From assembly GCA_904066235.2 (NCBI GenBank), contig CAJFCV020000006.1:5456001-5520000 (forward strand): a stretch of 64,000 nucleotides of DNA, given 5' to 3'. Both the position numbers and the translations under genes were made by a program. Each line of letters opens with the position of its first letter. Position 1 is the first letter of the stretch. The DNA is from Bursaphelenchus xylophilus. Its lineage: Eukaryota > Nematoda > Chromadorea > Rhabditida > Aphelenchoididae. Shown here one piece after another: positions 11,681 through 21,800 of the stretch. The notes under the pieces were generated by a model, which did not search any database, was not told the origin of the DNA, and worked only from the letters and a program-made list of their open reading frames with translations.

Positions 11681-13529
11681 TCACAGCGCCTCCGTATTGG
11701 TTTGGTCGTTGTTCCTCTGCTCTTCCAGAATTCTTTGTTTTTCTGCCATTCTTTTGGCACAACGAGCATCTAAAACATGTGTTATCAAAAAGACAAAAGC
11801 GGAACTGTTCCTTACGTCTTTTGGCCATGCGTTTCTTATGCAAATTTCTGCAGGCATAAACAGCGATGATAATGGCGATGATATTCAACATTTCGAAAAT
11901 GTTGACAAAGAAAAGAAGCGTGATAAAGGCGACCCTCCTAAAAATAAATATCAGGCTAAAACTGTTGCCTACTGTTTACTCGTCCTCTCACATTTGACCA
12001 CATCTTCTTCCTTGTAGATGGAAAAGCTCTGTAAAATTACGATTAGAATATAAATGTGACACTAGCTCGCCTACAGGGCCTTTTCCAAGGATATCCACAG
12101 GAATATCATCCAGGTCGTTCACCCATTCGAAAGATTCAGTAACTTTTTCCGTCAGCATTATATCTGCACATCCATAGATGGAATATTCAACTTGGTCATG
12201 ATTGATAGAGGAACACCCATCTAAAAAGTAAACTTTTAGATAAAAGTGGAACAAAATGTATCGGGATATACGCTCCAGATCTTGTATGTAAAAATTTTAC
12301 ATCTTACCTGGCAATGGGCCCCCATTCAGATTTTTAAAAACGGTCTTTTTATCCACTTTCATCGAGACAATCGGAGAATGCTCGTGTAGCAACACATATT
12401 GAAGATTAATCCCCGATGGACTGGCCGGATCAGCAGTAGGGTTGTTGATGTCTTGAATTTCGTAGAGGGTGCGGCCGGGCTTTCCATTCTCCGACGTTTG
12501 CAGAAATGAGAGTCTGAGATAGGACAATCACTTTAATGCTACGCTTTAAGTCATCCAAAAATGGAACTTCTGAATCAAACTGCAATATAATGAAACCTGC
12601 CTACAGCAAATTATTCAGAGATCCTAAAAGCTAATTTCAGGCCAACAGAGACAAGCCAAAATTATGTATTATACCTTAAGGAGTGCTTAAGGTATTATAC
12701 CTAAGTAACTTATCCACTTCAAAATCATGCGTTTTAATGGTTGAAATTTGAAACAAGAAAACCAATGTTTAAAATCTCCAAAAAGGTAAGATTAAACTGA
12801 AATCAGTTGTCTCCAAGACTTTTTCGTATGATCTGAAACGCAAGCTGTACCGATTAGCAAAAACAACTTTGGCAAAAACGAATTGGCGAGCTTACAAAGA
12901 TGACTTCTCTTACCCGCTCTCGGAAAATGGCAATCCAATCCCAACGATCTGATTCTGCGGAGTGTTGTGCAGTGCATTCACACGGATTAATGGCCGGGAT
13001 GGAGTGTAAATGACATAATCCTGGAGAATCGGACTCTTCAAAAGGCTATACGAATCTCCACATTTGGCTAACATGTAATGAGTGTTCCCATCCACAAAAT
13101 GAGTAAAGAAATCCGGATCAAATTTACAATCGCCCAGGGCTGGAAGTAAAAGTAAAATAATCAACCTGGTTATCTCTGTAACATACCGTAATCCAGAGAC
13201 ACTTTTTTAATAGTAACTTTTCCTTCTTTTAACTTGTCGAAAGTCACAGTGCCGTACATTACAGAAGTCGAATCAACTACCTTCACAATCAGCCAGGTCT
13301 TCAGGTAGTTGTCGTTGGAAATATAAGTCACTTTGGCATCCCGACAGTCACTGGAAGGTACAATTGTTGTCATCAAAACATAATAAGCATACCCATCTGC
13401 AGCTATCGATGTCTCGGAAGTGACCCTGATATTACATTCCACATCTAAACGAACTACAGTATACCCCTTTGTCCAAAGCGGCAGAAACGAGAGGAAGATA
13501 ATACAGGAGGGAAGGAAACGACCGCACAT
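11681..13529 (-). CDS. Type I single-pass membrane protein, family unknown
   Basis: Six exons (13529-13187, 13139-12914, 12513-12308, 12220-11992, 11937-11816, 11769-11681) join in phase to 404 residues. Residues 1 to about 22 (MCGRFLPSCIIFLSFLPLW) form a signal peptide. The following ectodomain of about 320 residues holds scattered Cys (CNIRV, SSDCRD, LGDCKFD, AKCGDS, DGCSS, YGCAD) and one clear N-glycosylation motif (NFT). A hydrophobic segment, FITLLFFVNIF through IIAIIIAVYAC, lies near residues 335-362. A short basic tail follows (NLHKKRMAKRHARCAKRMAEK). AATAAA near 11645-11650 (reverse) follows the stop. I do not recognise a named domain. A surface or secretory-pathway protein is likely. 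Confidence 0.8.
12672..12694. repeat. Short palindrome in an intron
   Basis: TACCTTAAG, five loop bases, then CTTAAGGTA form a perfect 9-base inverted repeat within intron 2 of the membrane-protein gene. It is probably a minor sequence accident. Confidence 0.6.
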
Positions 13530-13611
13530 TGGAATCAAAAAATACTTGAAAGAAAATGAAGCCCAAATTGAAGCAAGAGAGATTGCAGAGAAAGTACGAA
13601 CTTTAAAAAAT

Positions 13612-13878
13612 CCTAATCTTAGCTTCCTTCTCGTATCCGCCACTACATAAATGGTATTATTTCCAGATTTTGTTAAGGATTTGACCGCCTTGTCGACTTC
13701 TCTCCATCTGCCCATAGGGTCTCCGTGTGATTTCTCCTCTCAATGTGTATCTGATGCACATTGTTCGGACCTCAAATGTCGGGCATCCAAGTGCAATATT
13801 AATGCGGATTGCCGATTGGGAGAGATCTGTAGAGACGGGAAAATCCATGGGTGAATGCAAAAGGGATACTTTGGGATT
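13612..13878 (+). pseudogene. Inverted, decayed copy of exon 1 of the neighbouring cysteine-rich gene
   Basis: This stretch matches the reverse complement of 15976-16240 almost base for base, from the signal peptide to ICRDGKIHG and a little beyond. The copy has lost the start ATG (ATCCTAATC instead of ATGCCTAGTC), has a TAA inside the former signal peptide, and has a TGA where the source reads GGA, shortly after IHG. It has no downstream exons. It is therefore a fragment that duplicated in opposite orientation about 2 kb away. It lies just before the start of the membrane-protein gene on the other strand and could act as that gene's promoter region or make antisense RNA; neither is shown. 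Confidence 0.85.
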
Positions 13879-14002
13879 AAGAATAAAAACCCAGTCAAAG
13901 ATGGTTAATATTACCAGAATCCAATTTATTTTTATGTCCAGTTCTTGGAAGAAATATACATAATATTACAATGTTTGAAAAGTGATTCCTTCTTGTCTGA
14001 GA

Positions 14003-16244
14003 TCATTCAGGCCTGCAGCAGATCTTTCGTTTTCCCTTTCTGATTCGAACACAAACTTCCTCCGGCCGATCGCAGAATCCATCGACTTCGCAACGCTGAC
14101 CGGTCTCCACGTATCCCTTGGGGCATTCTAGACATCGTTTCTATCCAATGGCCAACTTACTATTAACTCCTTTACAACAAACTTTGAGACTGGGATCACA
14201 CAGAGATCCCTGAGAGCAATCGGCGGATCTGAGACACTTCAGGATCTTCCCGTCGCTGTCCAAAATGGGCTCTCCTTTATTCCCAATTGTGCACTGGAGT
14301 CCTATAAAAATATTCATCAACGTATGTTGGTTGTTTTATCATTTTTATGAAATAAAAGCTGGCCTACTTCTACATTGTCCGTCGACATAAATGAATCCAT
14401 TCGGGCATTTGCAGATATTCTTGGTGCATTCCATATCGGCACTCTCGAATTCTGCGCGATTCAAAGAGCTGGAACTCAATGGAGGGGACTTCCCAACACA
14501 TTGTTCGGGGAGCTAAAGTATTTTCCAGTCAGAAAAGCTCGTTAGACCGAACTCACGAAGCAAGTGTCGCCGTAATAGGCGATGGGATAACATTGGCCGT
14601 CGATATAAACATCCTCGGGGGATAAGCAAGGCTTGGGGCAGCATATCTGAAACAAAGGCTATGTTGTTAAATAAATATTAGAAAAGTTAATCAACAGAAA
14701 AGCGACCTGCCCTCTTCTTGGTTGCCACATTATCTACATGACAGTAGTGATCCCACGGGCAGTCTTTGCAACCATAATTCGGAGGCTGACTTGATGGATG
14801 GGAGTGGCCAACGGGACAAACAGGACGTTCTGGAGATGGTAATGGACAGCAGAACCCCTAAGGAAAAATAAAATTGATCGGACATTGTGGTGACCCACTT
14901 GAAACAGATCCGCTTGCTTTGGGATATCGAATATTGGCACGCAGTAATACTGATTGGGGCAGTTCTTCCCCTTTTGGCTCTCGTCCACAGCGTCCATGAA
15001 CACCATCGACTCAATCTCCCGGCTCAAGGGCTCTTTGTAAGCCTCGCAGCTCACAATGTTATCATCGATCTTTAATGGTTCCGCGTGATTTACGCATTTA
15101 TAAGCTAAAAATTGTTACAATTACTGTCAGTTACTTACAAGTCGGTTTACAGCCGCCTTGGCCATCTCGTTGGAAACCATTTTTGCATCTGCATCCACCG
15201 GAAGTGCACTCGCTGAAAGCTGATTGACAATCCATGTCGAATTTGCAATGTTCCTAGAGTAATCCAAGTATAAATAAAACACATTAAAAGTAATTACTTT
15301 TAATCTTCTTCGAGTTCTTTTGCATGTCATTGAACCCTTATCCAATGTAAATCCCATTGATCTTACACATTCACATCTACATTCTCCATCCTCACATTCA
15401 CACAAAGCACCTCCCGCACACTCCTGTCCTTCTTCGCATTCCTCGCCAGGCGTTGGTTTATTGGCCCGAGGCAATGCTTTGGCCCTTTTCACTTCTACAC
15501 TCTGATCAACGACGGGTACTGTAACTTCATTCTCGGTCGTTGGTTTCTCTGTTTCAAGCAATTCACAACAAAATCCAGTTGTTTTCTCACATTCCGTGGT
15601 CTCCGGACAAGTTGTGGGAGGGGCTTGGCGGCGTTGGCAAGCGACTGGTCGATTTGTAATCGGCTCAACAATCGGCTGGCGGGGCGAGGGACAGATACGC
15701 AGCTCTAAATCAGAAAAATTAAAACGCAGGAAATGAAATAAAAATAAGAGAGGAGACTAAACTTACTGTTGCAACAAATGCCAAATGCTGGATTACAAAT
15801 AGCCCTTCCCATACAAGGGATGTTCTCATCGCACAACTCAATGTATCCCCCAGAATTTCTGGTGGGACTTCCGCCGCCGGGACAGTAATCGGCTAGAAAT
15901 AAACGCATCAGTTACTACACCACGCCTAAAATAGAACATGAGACAGGCTTACTCTTTTCCCCATCCCGATCCGAGATCCCAAAGCATCCCTTTTGCATTC
16001 TCCCATGGATTTTCCCGTCTCTACAGATCTCTCCCAATCGGCAATCTGCATTAATATTGCACTTGGATGCCCGACATTTGAGGTCCGAACAATGTGCATC
16101 AGATACACATTGAGAGGAGAAATCACACGGAGACCCTATGGGCAGATGGAGAGAAGTCGACAAGGCGGTCAAATCTTTAACAAAATCTGGAGATAATGCC
16201 AATAATGTAGTGGCTGATAAAAGAAGGAAGCTAAGACTAGGCAT
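14003..16244 (-). CDS. Secreted cysteine-rich protein with EB/EGF-like modules
   Basis: Ten exons give 599 residues: 16244-15953, 15892-15767, 15704-15298, 15253-15139, 15104-14899, 14857-14711, 14646-14557, 14512-14368, 14301-14168, 14140-14003. Residues 1-18 (MPSLSFLLLSATTLLALS) are a signal peptide. Repeated modules follow with spacings such as CDFSSQCVSDAHC, CKFDMDCQSAFSEC and CRCKNGF, typical of nematode EB and EGF-like modules, and several ending ICC. A low-cysteine linker (TTENEVTVPVVDQSVEVK) lies in the middle. ESMVFMDAVDE near residues 330-340 also occurs in the neighbouring Kunitz gene. Two junctions are abnormal: the exon ending at 14711 needs a GC donor, and the last two coding blocks are separated by only 27 bases holding an in-frame TAG. 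The protein is likely an extracellular matrix or cuticle-associated product; function unknown. Confidence 0.85.
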
Positions 16245-16445
16245 AAGTAATAGCTAAAGCCCTAATTTAAAGTCCAATATACCCCATGGATGCGGATAAA
16301 CGCGATTTGTAAAGCTTTCAGGTCAGTCTAAAGCCAAGCTGGATAAACAATGACCAGCAAAAAGAGTTCAAAAATAGAAGTAGTACTTTATTTAGCCCGT
16401 TTATCGGAGATTTACATCTTTGAAAATAGACTAGGATTACTGGAA

Positions 16446-18257
16446 CTATTTGTAGTGAGCAGCGACTTTTCTGGATACAACTAATCTCTGAATTTCACTG
16501 GTTCCGCCATAAATTTGGAGGATTTTGGAGTCGCGGAGGAGCTTTTCCACTGGATATTCGGTGTTGAAACCATTTCCACCAAAAATCTAAAAGCGAAATT
16601 TATTATTTTTTTAAAACTTTTCACGTAATAATATGTACAACCTTACCTGAACAGCTTCACACGCAGCTTTGAAGGCACTGTCGGTACTGAAGACCTTGGC
16701 AACTGACGAGTAATAAGTTGCGTCTTCCGCCTGAGCATCCACTTTCCTGGCAGCTTTCTCCACCAACAGTCTCGAGGCTTCTAGATTCACAGCCATATCT
16801 GCCAACTTAAAACCAATCCCCTGAAAATATTATTATCAATAAAACCTCATGTTCAATATAAAAATTATTCAATAAAAAATATAATACCCACCTGATGATC
16901 AGCGATTGCTTTTCCGAAACACTTCCTGGTGACAGCATATTGTCCAGCTTCATCTATACATCTCTGTTGTACCCCACATCCCATGGCAGCAACAATTGGT
17001 CTCGTTCGGTCAAAGGCTTTCATGGCCAATAAGAATCCTTGGCCCACATTGCCAACAACGTTCTTAGACGGAACGCGGACTCCTTCCAGGTTAAGACTAC
17101 GGGTGTCTGAACAACGTTGTCCCATGTTTCTTTCCTACAAAAGATAACAATATCAAAAACAAAGTAATGATCCAAGTGTAATATAATAGAAGTAAAGAGT
17201 CACCTTCTTTCCAACACTAACTCCAGGCAGATTTCTATCCACAATAAATCCAGTGAAAGCCTTGCTTGGAGACGCTTTTGGATCGGTTTTAGCGAGAACA
17301 AAATAGTAAGAGGCAAGACCACAATTCGAGATCCAAACCTTTGTTCCATCAAGAATGTAGTCGTCTCCGTCTTTGACTGCCTTTGTTTTGGCATTCGCGA
17401 CATCCGAGCCAGCATCGGCCTCAGTCGTGCAGTATGCCTAAAATAAACTGCTTAGAATATTTGACAAACTGAGAAATAATATTCTTCACAACAACTTACA
17501 GCAAGAATAGGCTCCTTCAAACTCCATCCCATATATTTTTCCTTCAAATAATTACTTCCAGCATATAAAATAGGTATCTGAGCCAGCTCATTGACCATCA
17601 ACGAGGTTCCAATCGCCGTGTCTCCATAGGCAATCTCTTCGTAGATCTTTGTTTTGGCAGCCAATGTCAGATTCAATCCACCAAATTCTTCGGGAGTGTC
17701 TGTGTTCATCAGCCCGAGGGCATGGGCTTTCTTTACGATGTCCCATGGATACTAAAACAATCGCAATTCAAAATATCAGAAGATGAATTGTATAGTTGTA
17801 GTAAAACAAGTGAATTTGAACAACCTTTTCAGCGAGATTTCTCGGATTTCACAGGCAGAAAAATAAAATTTATTAGAGAAGTCTATAAAATTCATCAGCG
17901 CGACGCGTAAAACGAGAGGTAGGTCCAGAAAAGCTATATTCAATTCATGGGGTAAAGCATGACACTTATAAAAAATAACCTCGTCTTTAATATGGTATTC
18001 GTGGAAACATCTTATTTTCCCTCTTTCTCAAGTCAAAATGACCCATTTTATAAAAGCGAACAAATATTTCCTCTCACCTCCCCGGTTTCGTCGAATTTTG
18101 GTGCATTTGGAACAATCTCGTCACGGCAGAACTTTCGGGCAGTGCTTTGAAACTCCTCTTCGATGGCCTGAGCTTCTTCATTCTTCCGGATCATGGAGAT
18201 TGACATCCATCTTCGACTGAAAACACTGGGACGAAGCAACTGCAAGGATCTGGACAT
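16446..18257 (-). CDS. Mitochondrial acyl-CoA dehydrogenase, medium-chain type
   Basis: Six exons (18257-18078, 17751-17500, 17437-17204, 17134-16892, 16820-16647, 16586-16446) give 407 residues. The first 20 residues are basic and hydroxylated ([15 protein letters not shown]), as in a mitochondrial targeting peptide. The order of conserved blocks follows human [27 protein letters not shown] and VWISNCG (FAD contacts), [32 protein letters not shown]-like [16 protein letters not shown], and [10 protein letters not shown]. Family members oxidise fatty acyl-CoA to enoyl-CoA in the matrix and pass electrons to ETF. In ACADM the base is the Glu of IYEGT; here it is Gly. The alternative Glu used by long-chain and isovaleryl enzymes (helix G) is Thr. 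The start follows a CTTTTGCAG acceptor two bases upstream. C. elegans has several paralogs (acdh-7, -8, -10). Confidence 0.92.
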
Positions 18258-18874
18258 GGCTGCAAAAGAAAAATGAAAGAAACATCGAAAGATTGGAAAA
18301 ATGGAAGTGAAATTGAACCGACCACTCAAAGAAGCAACTGTTCGCGCAATTTCAGGTAATAATTTCACGTTTCCTTATTCGGGTATAAGAAACACTATGG
18401 ATAACATAAATTCAATTCAAAATGAGGTTTCCTAACAAGTTTATTAAGGATAACAAAAATACAAGTCCAAGATAAAGAGTGTTATCTGAAATGGACATGA
18501 ATTTGATAACAAACCAACGAAAAGTATAAAAGAAACAGAAAGAAGCGATCTTTTGATCGAAATGAGACGAAAAAGCTTTCAACGAACACTCAATGAAGGA
18601 TCATTTTGGAACGTGGTTGCTCCTTCGTTTCCCGTATTCTTTGGGCAATCAACTCGATGATTTAGCCAATGAAATCTTGTTTATGTTATTCCTATTTCAT
18701 CTAGTATAGCATTAAAGTTGCACATGTTGCAGGGCAATATATCGAAATAAGAAAACGCTTTGATTTATGAACAGGTCATCTGATTTGAAACAAGTTTATT
18801 TCAAGAATAATGTTATTATTATCAGGTATTTACTTATACTCTTTTATGTACAATGTATCTACAACACAAATAAA
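18258..18874. other. Intergenic region, no gene seen
   Basis: Open frames here are negligible. The acceptor before the acyl-CoA dehydrogenase start (AG at 18260-18261 on the minus strand) is the only recognisable signal. The rest is AT-rich and would hold the 3' end of the Kunitz gene and the dehydrogenase promoter. Confidence 0.5.
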
Positions 18875-21800
18875 TTAGGCTTTTGTGATGATCTCCACAG
18901 TGGAGGCATCGTTTTGTTCCATCTTGACGTGGATTGAGGTGTCATTGCCAAACGGAGCGGTCAAGTCCAAGGGTTCTGTCCCTGAGGCATCAGACAGTTC
19001 TTCGGGGTCATCTGATTGTTGGGAATCGATGACAAAGAAAGTCCTGATGGGTTGGATGACTTCGGGTTCTTCTGGGATGGGATCATCGGCTTTCTTGAAC
19101 TTGGATCCTTGTACTTCCACGCATTCTCCCTGAAGCAACGATAAATAACTCATAATGGACGGTTGCAATCATGGGCAAAGTAATATTATCTTGTTCCCTA
19201 AAATCCTGTATTTATTTTTTTTACCTTTTCATCCTTTTTGTTGAAGTCCAATTTGAGTTCGAATCCAGGTTTGCATTGACAAGTAATACTCTTCTCATTA
19301 CAATAAGAGTTGTTGACATAGCATTGTTCCTCTCGAACTACAGTATCCAAGCAAAATCCTCCCAAGGTTCCATTGGCTCTCTCGTCGACAGAATCCATGA
19401 ACACGACTGTGGTGAGATCATGACATCTTCCAGCAATGTTCAAGAATCCCTCTGGACATTGTTGTACGCACTTTGATTCATGGATCAGTTTGTTGTCGAG
19501 ACAAGCACAATATCCCTTGAAGCATTGAGTTCCATTGGTCCTTTGATTGCATTGTTCATTGTTCTCACATCCCTGTTGACCCACAAAGAACACTGAAAAG
19601 GGTCAGCGTTATGAAGAACCAATAATCTTTTCGCTTTGTCATCCTGCCATCACTTACTTCGTTTGCAAACTCCACTGATATTGACTGTTCCTGGTGGACA
19701 TCTTATCAGAGTAATGTTGTCAGGCAGAGCCAGTGCTGGAATGACCACTGACACGTTCTTGACCTCATTGTCTCCATTTCCATAGGGAACACTCACTGAG
19801 TTGGCTCCATCTTCTGGTGGAGAATAAGCGGGCATCTGATTTGGTGGTGCTGGAGTGGCCTTGAATACTGTCTGATTATCCAATGGGACTGTAGTGCAAC
19901 ATTGAGCATTTCGGCCGTCTGGATAATTGGAATAACAAGTGAATCCACTCGGGCATTTGTTCCATGTAGAACAGAGCTGGGCTGTCTTCGTTTGCATATT
20001 GAGAAGAGGTTTGGACCATGGAGGACAACTAGCCACAATATGGGCAGCATTGGGGATCTCCAAAAGACCCTGAGGGGAAATGTTGGGGAGGCCTTGAGCA
20101 ACTTGTTGCCCAAGTTGTTGTCCCATGATATTATTGAGATCCGGAGGGGGGATTAGATTCTGTGGGAGTTGGGGGAGTGCATTCATTGGCTGCATATTAT
20201 TCATCATCATGTTAGGATCGATTCCTCGGGGTGGCATGGCTTCTAAAACGAAATCATCGAATCTTTTTATGTTATTGACAAGACGGGGATCCTCTTTTCA
20301 CCTTCCCCAGTTAATCTCTTAATCTTTGTTAGACTCCCTTCTCTACACTCGCTCTACCTCCGTTCACTAGAATCAAGAATGGCAGTCCCATGGCCAACTC
20401 ACGGTTCGCATAAGGATTGGAATTGGTGTTGGGCTGGCGATTGTAATGTCTGAAGGGGCCAGCGCTGAACTTGCTCATCACGCTGTTCTGACTGGTTGTG
20501 TCCACTGGCGCACAGCAATAAGAGTTCTGCTTCTCCGCACTATAGACACATTGATAGGCAGCGCTTGTGGGGCATGGATTTAGGGCCATATGACAAGTTG
20601 GGGGCTCCACCGAATTCAAGGGCATGTAGGGGACTTGAGAGGGGGGACAATATCCTTCATATCTGTTGTCTGTATTCGTACAACAAACATGAGCGTTGGC
20701 CATTGTACTGCGTTTGCAAGTGTAGCCTCCGGGACATGAGTTAAGTTCGGGATCACACAACATGTTCTTGTTGGTCTCTGAAAAACGATTACATTACACC
20801 TGAAATAAAAAGGGTTGAAAGTTGGTGTTTATGAACTTAAACTCTTACTGGGGTCATAATATCCATAGCCATTAACGCATTCAGGACTCTGATGATCCAC
20901 AGCTGAACAACAGATGTGAATTCCACCATTCCTGGCTGGAACGCAGTCATATCCGGTGGGACAGGACTTCTTATTTGGTGGGCACACTAATGGTCGTTTT
21001 GCATAGAGGAAGGGTGACTGTCCCACAGGACACTGAGCAGAAGAGGGACGACTTTTACAACATATGGCCCTGTCCTTCGATCCCTCACAACTAAAATAAA
21101 GCCATCTCATAAAGTACAATATAATCGTACCTGTATCCCTCAGGGCAGTTGTTTGCCATCCAATTACACCCCAAAGGTTTTCGTGATCCCTCAACCAAGA
21201 ATGGAGTAGAATCAGCTGGACATCTATCCCATGCAGGACAACAATAATACTGATCATCCGAAGCCATGTCGCATTCATATTCCTCTGGGCATTCGTCATC
21301 GCGATCAGCTGTGCATTGCTGAGGAACTCGCGATCCTAATGCAAAGTAAGGAAGAGCTCCATCTTTACATTTTGGGACTACTTTAGGAACTTTAGAGTAT
21401 GTTGTTGTAGGTGCTCCTCTAACACAGCAAATATCGACCCCTTCAACTGTTGATGGAGAACATGAAGAGCCGCGCGGACATCCAGTCTCATCGTCCGAGC
21501 ATGTGAGAACTTGTTTCTTGGCGATGTAATAAGGTCTCTTTTTCTTCTGACACTTGGGAGTTGTCTTACAACAAACTCCTCTGAGGCCATTGCCCAAACA
21601 AAGGTATCCTGGGGGACATCCTTCGATCTCATTGATGGTACATCTCTGTCCATTTCCTTGAAGACCCGAGGGACATTTGGGCGACATATGCTGTACTTGT
21701 TTCATGATGGATAAAGAGCTCAATCGACGGATTCCAGCATTGGAACAACACATGTAGAAGCCGGAGACGGTTCTAAAGCAGAACATGTATAAAAAGCAAA

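Noticed and set aside
13651..13854. Plus-strand cysteine-rich open frame as an active gene
   Set aside because: It is the inverted fragment of exon 1 with a lost start, a stop in the signal peptide and no further exons.
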